A DNA stretch of 64,000 bases from G965205255 sp965205255 (GTDB lineage Bacteria; Pseudomonadota; Gammaproteobacteria; Pseudomonadales; Endozoicomonadaceae), in NCBI GenBank assembly GCA_965205255.1, contig OZ242051.1:930001-994000 (forward strand), given 5' to 3'. The notes under the pieces were generated by a model, which was not told the origin of the DNA, made no database searches, and saw only the letters and a program-made list of their open reading frames with translations. Shown one piece after another: positions 47,301-55,535 of this stretch. The stretch's first letter is position 1; each line of letters opens with the position of its first letter. A program made the translations under genes and the position numbers.

Positions 47301-50071
47301 ACCTTATTACGGTGGGTAATGCCACCTCTGGCAAGGACGTGACACTGGGACAGCGGGTGTATGATGCCTTTAACCGGCTGACCGAGAGCAAAGACGTTCT
47401 GGGCCACAGTTGGCACTATACGTATAACAAAGTGGGTGAGCTCACCGATTATACAACACCCAATGGTGCGCATATGCACTATACATATAACGACTGGGGT
47501 GATGTGATTACTCAATCAGTCGCCGATCACCCAGAAGACAATGTGACGCTGTCTTATGATCCGGTGACTAATGCACTGATTAGCCGTCAGGATAAAACCG
47601 GTACAACAGATTACCAGTATGCGGTTAACGGTCGGTTATTGCAGTTATCTACTAATACCACCGGTGCGATAACCGGTGATACCCTGCCCGCCTTTACCGA
47701 AGATTACCAGTATACGCAGGCCGGGCGGCCAATCAGTATCACCCGTCAGGGACAGCAGCAGGCGTTATATCATTATGATGCGTTAGGACAACTGAGCAGT
47801 GTGGATCGCCAAGGTAAGAAACTGGCAAGCTTTACCTATGATCTGGCCGGTCGTCTTATCCAGTCAGAGAAAGGGCCGGTTAAAACCGCCTATACCTACA
47901 ATACTCTGGGGCAGTTATCGGCGTATCAAACTGGGGTAATGCAGGATAATCACTTAAACCAAGTAGCGGACTATCAGTTCCATTATTTGCAGGACGGTGA
48001 TTTGACCTCAAGGGTGCGTTCTTCAGGTGGAACAAGTACCACAGAGCAGTATCAATATGACAGTATCAACAATCTTCTGAACTATACCTGCAACGGCTCA
48101 CTGTGTCCGAAGGATAATATAGGCAATACCATTAAGGATCAGCATTATACGTTTGATGAATGGAACAACATTAAAACAGTAGCCACGGATGTGCTGAGTG
48201 CGAAGGGGCCACAGACCAACACTACCACCTATCACTTTGACAGTACAGATCCCATACGGTTGCGCAATTATACGAACAGTAATTCTGCCTACGGACAGAG
48301 TGCCACTTTGCGCTATGATAACGACGGGAATATTACCACCAACGAACACAATCAGCTCATCACCTATACCCCCTTTGATCAGATGGCCAGTGTCAATACT
48401 AAACAAGGCACCGTCCATTATCTGTATAACGGGGCGCATGTTCAGGTCAGAGAAAGTGCATCGAGTCAGGCGCCGTTATATTTTGAATACGGTGCCTTAG
48501 GATTGAGTGCCTTGCAGCAGGGAGGGAAGACTACGACTGTATTGTATGCAGCCGGACGTATTGGTGAAATCATGCCGGACGGCACAACGCATTATGCGAT
48601 TACTGACCAGAGCGGCAGTGTATTGAGTGAGGTACTGGTTGATTCAGCGGGTAAGGTCAGCCTAGGTTATTCACATCTGTATACACCGTACGGAATTGAA
48701 GGCAATGCGGGCAATGCAGGCAGTGCACCGAAGACGGAGTCAGGAGAGGTTACCCCGTTGGTACAGCAGAATCTCTGGGGTTTTGATGGTGAGTTAAAAG
48801 ATCCGGCTAGCGGTTATCAGTTTTTAGGGCAGGGATACCACCGTGCCTATAATCCGGTGATGCGGCGCTTTATGAGTATGGACAGTGCCTCACCGTTCGG
48901 AAAAGGCGGGTTTAACGGCTATATTTTTGCGAAAAATAACCCGGTGATGTACGGGGATCCGTCCGGACATATGTCGTCCGTGTTGAGTTGGATAATGAGT
49001 GGCCTGGCTATTATTGGCGGTATAGCACTGACCGTTGGTGGAGTCGTGTCAGGGAATCCATTGATGATCGCAGCCGGTGTTGGTTCGATTATATCAGGTT
49101 CGCTTTCCATTGCTGCCACTATAGAAGCTAAACAGGGGCACAAGAAGGCAGCTCAGGGATTGGGTATCAGTGCAGCAGTTGTAGGATTTATGTCAGCTGT
49201 TGCCGGTTCTGCTCTATCGGTAGGTGAGGCTTCTGCTAGTCTTGCTTCTGCGGCCAGTGTAACAAGTAAGGCGTTCGCTGTTGCACGAGCAGCAGCCGTC
49301 ATCACCGCAACAGTCGGAGGCACTATCGCGACACTTTTGCATTATGGCACACAAGGCAATGGTCAGGCCGTTGATATCTTAACCTATATTTCGATTGGTT
49401 TAGCTGTTGCGGGAGGGCTTGGAGCGGCTGGCAGTGGCGCTACGCGTGCAGCAGCAGGAGAAGCAGGAGAAGCAGGAGAAGTAGCAGGAGAAGTAGCAGA
49501 AGCAAAAGCAGAAGCAGGAGCAGGAGGTGCAGCAAAAGCTGAGGCTGAGGCTGAGACTGAGGCTGGTAGGGTGGAAAAACTAACATCCTATATTAGTGAT
49601 TTTTTTGAAGACAACTTTCCCCAAGGGTGTTGCCAACATGCTATGTTTCGCGATCTGTTTATGTTTTTGGTAAAAGAAGACCCTTCCTTTACAGGTAAAG
49701 ATCTCGACGCTTATCTCTCTGTGATAAAGCGTCGCAATTATAGCCTTATGGACGATTTTGGTATTGATGTGGATGGCATTCGTGGACTCACCAAAATCAT
49801 TGACTCCATACCACAAATTAAGAGAACACTGGTTTTTGACGGAAATATCGATGCAGCTATTGGTTACTACAGGGAGGGAGCGTATGTTTTCTCGGCTTTT
49901 CCAGCTGAGGGAGTAGAAGGCCATATAGGCTTTGTAGCTAAGGGCTCTGTTCTGGAGAACATTAGAGCAAGCTCCGTCTGGGATCTAACCTCTCCTCGAT
50001 ATGCAACAATAACTTCTCATAACTTCCCACAAAATTATATCCTAGACGGAGTATGGGAAGTTAATATTTGA
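44366..50071 (+). CDS. RHS/YD-repeat secreted protein 3
   Basis: 1901 residues, a near-identical duplicate of RHS 2 through the signal peptide, YD repeats and RHS core (NNPVMYGDPSGH). About 125 bp of shared upstream DNA precede it, so the duplication included the promoter side. Met14 (44405) is again the likely start of the signal peptide. Differences cluster in three places: a patch at about residues 465-515; the Gly-Glu-Ala linker, longer here (GEAGEAGEVAGEVAEAKAEAG); and the tip. The tip starts LTSYISDFFED, keeps Cys1756 (QGCCQHAMFRDL) and His1853 (GHIGFVAKGS), but differs in most residues between them, and ends GVWEVNI. Function of the tip unknown. An IS200 fragment follows 40 bp after the stop; no immunity gene is seen. 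Confidence 0.85.
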   Translation: MVFYSLEIWKKFLMFKKIFRPLVVLFTLLSMLLTSQYVMANQIHQVAHQMHGAHQPRKQGRPTSASSGHKKKTVQRLGAGEGGITSNAFNFSSMYSGHVDGRTGTYSFNASLGKVYGNGGFGPNYTYGLQYSSGNRGNSGYGFGWGVSLSHYNKTTQTLSFSSGGSYKITWSGNTPSIKYHKLDTLHLRGDPSGKYLLIATHKDGSEEFFNSYGNEVRVENTRGNSLYFHYTGTQTAARLESVTDDSGKTLLQIDYTDNGIQVHSLKADGSMNTVQVAISNAHLQSFLFADGKTQVAFQYAPVPSFAELIKHISYSSGSSEDFQYSTIPVPTGGPVVQIYVVKSHYVTPGFNQLVSKTDYAYGLGNGHNFLGYAAGIAYRQDVDNLYMRPDNYTYQTQVTRNDGPSAVTTYNKYHLILNQKLYSPGSQRLISEMDYQYPNWLNSTISSLPANYSLATKITTKAYGAISVDTQGLGGQTLAPVEHSSSYEYDNQGNVLKTTKEDGTIITNQYAPADANGFVNNLTTQTTTPATLPDTPAVLPIQTKISWQTLPSKDKAMPVEMVQPATTTMLYQKTPSVWTKRITESFTFDHMQTQPDYGMPSAMALTNVASTANSLNKSMTYSDNQQLTLWGKQFPVNIKNAQITAVKSGITTPVIKTYTSVATGQTLMRVDALGNKTAYAYDALGRVIKVVSDYGTSHSQVESYTYQYGAGGNSMTMTANNGYQVQKTYDGAGRVLTAQTEHVNSQGKAVPGSWDTVLSQSYNTNGKIAQKTTYDTNEAGKLQNFTTTYHYDALGRFIGKSNFKGQAGIVGVDALTRRSYGYALVPADALASGTSLCTVNGVAHACQARHLSVSQTDARGDKVATYLFSLDPAITNDKGQPLYTGDLKSELQAHLGSDIAGGKPFDTAWLQGWLRRAITAKAWYNAGYTTYNAAHQALTSTDTDGHVTHYSYDAQGRVVSKTLPNGAVQTYHYDINNNLITVGNATSGKDVTLGQRVYDAFNRLTESKDVLGHSWHYTYNKVGELTDYTTPNGAHMHYTYNDWGDVITQSVADHPEDNVTLSYDPVTNALISRQDKTGTTDYQYAVNGRLLQLSTNTTGAITGDTLPAFTEDYQYTQAGRPISITRQGQQQALYHYDALGQLSSVDRQGKKLASFTYDLAGRLIQSEKGPVKTAYTYNTLGQLSAYQTGVMQDNHLNQVADYQFHYLQDGDLTSRVRSSGGTSTTEQYQYDSINNLLNYTCNGSLCPKDNIGNTIKDQHYTFDEWNNIKTVATDVLSAKGPQTNTTTYHFDSTDPIRLRNYTNSNSAYGQSATLRYDNDGNITTNEHNQLITYTPFDQMASVNTKQGTVHYLYNGAHVQVRESASSQAPLYFEYGALGLSALQQGGKTTTVLYAAGRIGEIMPDGTTHYAITDQSGSVLSEVLVDSAGKVSLGYSHLYTPYGIEGNAGNAGSAPKTESGEVTPLVQQNLWGFDGELKDPASGYQFLGQGYHRAYNPVMRRFMSMDSASPFGKGGFNGYIFAKNNPVMYGDPSGHMSSVLSWIMSGLAIIGGIALTVGGVVSGNPLMIAAGVGSIISGSLSIAATIEAKQGHKKAAQGLGISAAVVGFMSAVAGSALSVGEASASLASAASVTSKAFAVARAAAVITATVGGTIATLLHYGTQGNGQAVDILTYISIGLAVAGGLGAAGSGATRAAAGEAGEAGEVAGEVAEAKAEAGAGGAAKAEAEAETEAGRVEKLTSYISDFFEDNFPQGCCQHAMFRDLFMFLVKEDPSFTGKDLDAYLSVIKRRNYSLMDDFGIDVDGIRGLTKIIDSIPQIKRTLVFDGNIDAAIGYYREGAYVFSAFPAEGVEGHIGFVAKGSVLENIRASSVWDLTSPRYATITSHNFPQNYILDGVWEVNI

Positions 50072-50110
50072 TGGCTCTTTCCGGATGGAATCGTAATTAA
50101 CCATGGGCAA

Positions 50111-50322
50111 ACCCCCTGCTCTGCTGGGGGCTCACAAAGGTTTTACCTATACCGAGGTATGGGTACGTTCTTTTGCTCGACCAAGAGTAAAAGAAGGAAG
50201 AACAAATGCGAGATTACAAGAGTCTGACTCATACTCACTGGGATTGTAAATACCATGTTGTGTTTATTCCTAAAAAAAGGCGCAACGTTATTTATGGCCC
50301 GGTAAGAAAATATTTAGGTTAA
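50111..50322 (+). pseudogene. IS200/IS605 TnpA fragment with left-end hairpin
   Basis: CCCCC (50112-50116) and GGGGG (50126-50130) flank GCTCTGC in an imperfect hairpin like the IS200-type left end. From ATG 50206 the frame reads MRDYKSLTHTHWDCKYHVVF and IPKKRRNVIYGPVRKYLG before TAA at 50322. This is the N-terminal 38 residues of a Y1 transposase; the HUH motif and catalytic Tyr are gone. The following 150 bp lead into an IS91-type element, suggesting that one inserted into or replaced the other. Confidence 0.8.
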
Positions 50323-50469
50323 AGTGCCCTTCTTTGTCGGCGGCTTGGGGGTAAACTCAACACTTCAGTCATTCCTCAATCTTACTTTTGACTGAAAGAC
50401 CACTTGTTCCTTTACCTTTACCTGCTTACAATACACCCTCTTCACACAACACGGATGTTGTCGTACTGC

Positions 50470-51623
50470 ATGTTTCGCATCCCCAATGCTATTATCAAAA
50501 TTTTTCAACGTAACAATAGCTATCTCAATATTCTCGCTGATCCCAACGTGCGGGAAACTGAAAAAGACAATCTCATCAAAGTGCTTAACTGCGGTAAGCC
50601 CACCTCAGGCACTTTTTACTTTAAGTGTCCTCACTGTGACTATGAGAGTCATCTCCAAAAAAACTGTAACAGCCGGTTTTGTAATTCCTGTGGTAAGAAA
50701 AACACCGATCAATGGATAGAAAGCCAACTACAGGTGTTACCTAAAGCTAACTGGCAACACATCACGTTTACCATGCCTGACACTCTCTGGTCGCTCTTTC
50801 TGAATAACCGGGATTTTCTGAATTTCCTGTTTGCACTTGCTACCAAAGGACTGCTTTGCCAGACAAAAGAAGAAAAGGATTGTTCCGGTTATTTTACCAC
50901 CGTGCATACCTGGGGCAGAGACCTGAAGGGCAATGTACATATCCATGTCTCAGTGACCTGCGGTGGGCTGACAAAAACCGGTGACTGGAAAGCCTGCACT
51001 TACCACATACAAACCCTGATGCGTGAGTGGCGAAACGGGGTGATTAAGCTGCTAAGGAAGCACAAAGAGACACTGAAAGTGCCTAAAGAGTTAGCCCACC
51101 CCAGGCTCTCAAGCGCTTTTTAGATAAGCATTATGCTATTTACTGGAACGTATGGGCCTCAGAGCCTTCTGATAGTCACAAAAAGAATGTCGAGCATCTG
51201 GGGCGCTATGTGAAGCGCCCACCCATAGCGGCCTCTAAAATCGTTTATTCGGATAACAAGAAAGTCGTGTTGAAGTATTACGATCATAAGGAGAATGAAT
51301 TCCGTCGTTTATTTGGTGAACCCAAGCCGTTTATGGCGCGACTCTTGGAGCATATCCTCAAGAAGCATTTCCGGATGATTCGTTACTTTGGATTCCTGTC
51401 TTACCTGCTGAAAAGCAAACTTCTGCCCAAAGTTTACAAAGCACTTCACCTGACGCCACAACCCATTAAACAGATTTGATTTGCCCAATTATTCGATCAA
51501 AGCTTTGGACGCAATCCACTGATGTGTGATAAGCCACTCGTGCTGATGTACCAAATTTACAGAAAGTCACTTGCTAATCTCTATCGGGATTACGGAAAAA
51601 TGATCAAACAAAGGCAGTTTTGA
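50470..51623 (+). pseudogene. IS91-family (Y2 HUH) transposase, frameshifted
   Basis: Begins MFRIPNAIIKIFQRNN; upstream Mets exist. The zinc-binding block is FKCPHCDYESH and CNSRFCNSCGKKNTDQW; the strand after it is HITFTMPDTLWSLF; the HUH motif is GNVHIHVSVTCGG. The frame stops at 51123. A one-base shift at the T-run near 51116-51120 restores KRFLDKHYAIYWNVWASEP, then GRYVKRPPIAASKIVYSDN and the catalytic Tyr region HFRMIRYFGFLS. A further TGA at 51477 is followed by in-frame text to 51623 (LMYQIYRKSLANLYRDYGKM). Two mutations therefore separate it from an intact IS91 transposase of about 385 residues. Confidence 0.85.
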
Positions 51624-52016
51624 GCGACTTAACAGGCGGAGTCCGTCTTGTTTTTGCAAAAACGCTGAAAACATGCGGTTTTATACTGAGATTAGCCTGT
51701 GATGGTTCTGATGTCGTCATGAGCAAACTGAGCGCTACCCTTGATAACTGTCACCTAACTAATGATTACAAGAGATAACAGCTTTGAGATTGTTATACAT
51801 AAATGCAGCAATCTAAGCTAACGTTTCCATACGTCGACCCTTGTTTAATTTTACCCCGATGTTACAATAAAATCCTATTCAAGACCTAAATTCCTGATGG
51901 AACTTTCCCAGTTTAAGTTGGTAAATCAAAAATTCGATCTGGAATATGATCTAATATCAAAGGGAAAAATTTAATTCCATAGTCGTACAGTTTTTAATTA
52001 GATAGAGAAGTGAACA
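51624..52016. other. intergenic region after the IS91 remnant
   Basis: About 390 bp with no frame I can assign. The first 150 bp probably include the IS91 right end; the rest is AT-rich and should hold the promoter of the carboxymuconolactone-decarboxylase-like gene. No terminator or repeat of known type is seen. Confidence 0.3.
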
Positions 52017-52391
52017 ATGACAGAAAATCGTTATAAAAAAGGACTTTCCTTGTTAAAAGAATTACATGGAGAAAAATCTGGAGAAAACATGGTCAAAGAG
52101 CTAGGTGATCTGTCTCCAGAAATGAGAGATATGACAATAGAATGGGCTTTTGGCGAGGTTGCATCAAGAGATGATTTAGATTTAAAAACAAGAGAACTAG
52201 TAACAATTTCAGCCTGTATTGCGAAAGGGAACCTTGATCCCCAATTAAGGGCACATTATCAATCAGCTCTAAAAGTTGGCGCAACTAAAAAAGAAATTGT
52301 AGGGGTTATCCTTCAAATGATTTTTTACGCTGGTATGGCATCAGCTAGTAATGCTTTAAGATTGGCTATGGATGTTTTTAACGAAGATTGA
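52017..52391 (+). CDS. carboxymuconolactone decarboxylase family protein
   Basis: A 124-residue all-helical protein of the CMD/AhpD-like family (PF02627). The hallmark region is LDLKTRELVTISACIAKGN then LRAHYQSALKVGATKKEIVGVILQM with the conserved His, and AGMASASNALRLAMDVF closes the domain. It lacks the CxxC of the AhpD peroxidase type, so a PcaC-like decarboxylase or an uncharacterised small-molecule role is more likely. No aromatic degradation genes are nearby. GAGAAG precedes ATG 52017. It sits between the IS91 remnant and an IS6 copy. Confidence 0.85.
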   Translation: MTENRYKKGLSLLKELHGEKSGENMVKELGDLSPEMRDMTIEWAFGEVASRDDLDLKTRELVTISACIAKGNLDPQLRAHYQSALKVGATKKEIVGVILQMIFYAGMASASNALRLAMDVFNED

Positions 52392-52489
52392 AAAAACAAA
52401 TTTTAGTTTAAATCGATATCTTTTTGATCAGGTGGAGATAGTTCTTCACCTGTTAACATAGGTCTTGTAAAGGACTGAGCAGATAGCTC

Positions 52490-53307
52490 GGTTCTGTTGC
52501 AAACTCGACCACAAGCTGAACAGTTCCCCTCCTTCAGACGCAATTATCCTGCCAGTGCATAAAACTGCTCAAAGGCAGGGCGATCACTTCCATTATAATG
52601 CTGACCTTTTTTTAGCATTCGCCAGCACTCATTTTTGGCAATAGTGGCAGAGGCTCTTTCCGCGGATTTAAACCTCAGCGCCTGCCGCATCTTTCTCTTA
52701 ATAGACAGGCACTGTTCAACGATATTATTCAGATATTTTACCCGTTAAATATCGACCATCAGAAAGAAGCATTCCATTAAAAACAAGGCAAAATTCACCG
52801 ATTCCAGTGCCACCAGATTAGCTCCGCTTTTATCAATCACCACCTTTTTAGGAAGGCCATTGTGCTCAATGGCTTTATTCGCAAAAGCTCTGGCTGCAGG
52901 CTCATCCCTATGTTTGGAAAGCGTAAAATCAATGGTTTCTCCGTAGTTGTCGACAACACGGTACAGGTAGTGCCAGTCACCCTTGATTTTTATATAGGTT
53001 TCATTCATATGTCAAGAGTCGACTGTGGTTTTCTTTTGCCTACGGAAGTTAGCTTCCAGCTGAGGAGCATACTTCACAACCCATCAATGAATGGTGGTGT
53101 GATCTACAGAAAGACCTCTCTGTGCCATCAGCTCGTCAATATCACGGTAGCTCAGGCTGTAGGCCACATACCAGCGAGAAGCCATCAGAATAAGTTCTTG
53201 TCTAAAATGACGTCCTTTAGTGCTGATAGCTGGCATGGTATACTTCACAAGTCGCATTAATAATGATTACATTATTTGGAAGATAAGTCTTATTTTGAAA
53301 CAGAACC
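52490..53307 (-). mobile_element. IS6-family element, copy 4 (dead)
   Basis: Ends GGTTCTGTTGCAAA (52490) and TTTTGAAACAGAACC (to 53307; one mismatch), read on the minus strand. The readable transposase part is MNETYIKIKGDWHYLYRVV through VVIDKSGANL to a stop at 52745 (MVDI*). Beyond the stop NNIVEQCLSIKRKMRQALR can be read. The upstream helix-turn-helix portion contains stops. It shares with copies 5 and 6 a short deletion at VEQ-CLSIKRK, marking these three as a subfamily. Confidence 0.85.
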
Positions 53308-53347
53308 GAACGGCATTCATTTGTTCAAGTTATTTCGTGCACGCTCC

Positions 53348-54631
53348 TTAAACTTTTAGATATCCATGTGCTTGTAGCGCTTTTAGTACATCTGGAATCA
53401 ACCCTATGTCAAACCGCAATAAATCTTTTTGAGAGTTAATTGCTACAGCGATAACAATGCCTGAGCCTCTTATGTATATAACATTCGTATTAAATCCAAA
53501 ACTACTGCCAGTGTGAGAATACACTTCGACATTAAATTTCTTGAGGAAGCGTTTCGTAATACCAAGCCCATATTGATAGCCGTCATGAGTCGGAAAGCCC
53601 GTTAACATTTTTTTCAGTGCAGAGCTAGGTAAAATAGTGTGATTTATAAAAAGTGCCTCATACCACTTGACCATATCAGGGACACTCATGATAACCCCTC
53701 CAGCAGCAGGTCCAATAAATGATTGTGAAATATCAATTGGAGTAACATTATAAGCAAGCTGAGATTGCTTACCATTTTTGATATGAACTTTTGGGTATCG
53801 CCTAAATACTTTCATTAAATAAGCTGGCCAATAAGGGTTTTCTGGCATATATCCTTGTGATATTTGATCTAGTATAAATGAAGGTACTGGTGAGTGTTCG
53901 TTGCGCGGGTAAAAACAGGTTTTCACACCTACTTTGGTGAGAAGCTTGTGAATAGCTTTACTTAAGGAGTTGCTCGATATGGTATTGTACGCCATTTGGA
54001 CCAAAATGTAATCAGTGTTGCTATAATGGAATTTCCCTGAGGACGGCGAAAATAACATATCTTGCTTTAATGCTAAACTGATGAGTGCTTTACTGTCCAA
54101 GTGTTTGAGGGGTGAGGCTTCGAATTCTTCTTCGTAAGCTTTGGTAGTTAGAACACTGGGGAGGCCACTTGTATGGTTCAAGAGTTCTTGTATAGTGATT
54201 CTCCCTAACTTGGGATACATTTCGATAAGTTTGCTTAATTTTCCCGAGGGCTTGTTGGCAATTTCTGAAAGTGTTGTTTGTAACGTCAATTTATCCTGAC
54301 TAACCAGTTGTAAAATTGCAACGCTCGTAAAGGATTTTGTAATACTTCCTATTGGAAAAAGCATCGTGGTCTTCATAGCTTTTTTGGCAGCGATATCAGC
54401 CACCCCAGCAACAAAAGTTTCAATTTTATGATTCGGCAGTTTGATGCTTAGAACCACACCAGGAATATTATGTTGTTGTATAAATTTTTTTGTACGGGTA
54501 CTAATGGTATTATTAGTGGTTGCATTATTTATTGCATAGGTCATACCGGACATTCCCATACCCACAATTATACAAATAAAAACACATAAAAAATACTTTA
54601 TTACTTTATTGTCTTGAAACATTGCGACCAC
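53348..54631 (-). CDS. serine hydrolase, beta-lactamase class C / penicillin-binding fold
   Basis: A 427-residue protein with an N-terminal hydrophobic segment (IKYFLCVFICIIVGMGMSGM, a signal peptide or anchor) and a PF00144 domain. The catalytic triad motifs are Ser96-Ile-Thr-Lys99 (FPIGSITKSF), Tyr203-Ser-Asn (KFHYSNTDY) and HTGSSFGFN (the KTG-equivalent). NHTSGLPS is also typical. Such proteins are D-alanyl-D-alanine peptidases, esterases or lactamase relatives; which one is not determined. The start is GTG 54631 with GGAG five bases upstream, though ATG 54622 is possible. It lies between IS6 copies 4 and 5 and reads leftward. Confidence 0.85.
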   Translation of the reverse strand: MVAMFQDNKVIKYFLCVFICIIVGMGMSGMTYAINNATTNNTISTRTKKFIQQHNIPGVVLSIKLPNHKIETFVAGVADIAAKKAMKTTMLFPIGSITKSFTSVAILQLVSQDKLTLQTTLSEIANKPSGKLSKLIEMYPKLGRITIQELLNHTSGLPSVLTTKAYEEEFEASPLKHLDSKALISLALKQDMLFSPSSGKFHYSNTDYILVQMAYNTISSNSLSKAIHKLLTKVGVKTCFYPRNEHSPVPSFILDQISQGYMPENPYWPAYLMKVFRRYPKVHIKNGKQSQLAYNVTPIDISQSFIGPAAGGVIMSVPDMVKWYEALFINHTILPSSALKKMLTGFPTHDGYQYGLGITKRFLKKFNVEVYSHTGSSFGFNTNVIYIRGSGIVIAVAINSQKDLLRFDIGLIPDVLKALQAHGYLKV

Positions 54632-54717
54632 AATTTCTCCGTTTTTAAAGCTAACAAAATAATATATCCCGCAAGGCTAATAGATAGCCCTACCAACATA
54701 CCATTAGCACCAAGTTT

Positions 54718-55531
54718 GGTTCTGTTGCAAACTCGACCAAAAGCTGAACAGTTCCCCTCCTTCAGACGCAATTATCCTGCCAGTGCATAAAACTGCTCAA
54801 AGGCAGGGCGATCACTTCCATTATAATGCTGACCTTTTTTTAGCATTCGCCAGCACTCATTTTTGGCAATAGTGGCAGAGGCTCTTTCCGCGGATTTAAA
54901 CCTCAGCGCCTGCCGCATCTTTCTCTTAATAGACAGGCACTGTTCAACGATATTATTCAGATATTTTACCCGTAAAATATCGACCATCAGAAAGAAGCAT
55001 TCCATTAAAAACAAGGCAAGATTCACCGATTCCAGTGCAGCCAGATTAGCCCAGCTTTTATCAATCACCACCTTTTTAGGAAGGCCATTGTGCCCAATGA
55101 CTTTATTCAGAAAAGCTCTGGCTACAGGCTCATCCCTATGTTTGGAAAGCATAAAATAAATGGTTTCTCCGTAGCTGTAGGCAACACTGTACAGGTAGTG
55201 CCAGTCACCCTTGATTTTTATATAGGTTTGATTCATGCGCCAAGAGTCATTTGTGGCTTTCTTTTTCCTACGGAAGTTAGCTTCCAGCTGAGGAGCATAT
55301 TTGACGACCCATTAATGAATGGTGGTGTAATCTACAGATGCCATCAGCTCTTCAATATCACGGTAGCTCAGGCTGTAGGCCACATACCAGCGAACAGTCA
55401 ACAGAATAATTTCTTGTCTAAAATGACGTCCTTTAGTGCTGATAGCTAGCATGGTATACTTCATAAGCTTCACAAGTCGTATTAATAATGAGTACATTAT
55501 CTAGAAGAAAGTCTTATTTTGCAACAGAGCC
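54718..55531 (-). mobile_element. IS6-family element, copy 5 (dead, longest remaining ORF)
   Basis: 814 bp with ends GGTTCTGTTGCAAA (54718) and TTTTGCAACAGAGCC (to 55531). A 154-residue frame (54772-55236, minus) covers the catalytic core from MNQTYIKIKGDWHYLY through VVIDKSWANLAALESVNLAL and NNIVEQ to the C-terminus, with all three acidic residues possible. The N-terminal third is broken (part of the MAxRGLSVDHTT segment is deleted at about 55335). The right end touches the MFS gene and lies 4 bases before its likely ATG. Confidence 0.85.
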
Positions 55532-55535
55532 AAAA

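Noticed and set aside
54863..55159. Plus-strand ORFs inside IS6 copies 4-6
   Set aside because: They are antisense shadows of the transposase remnants and recur only because the IS is repeated.
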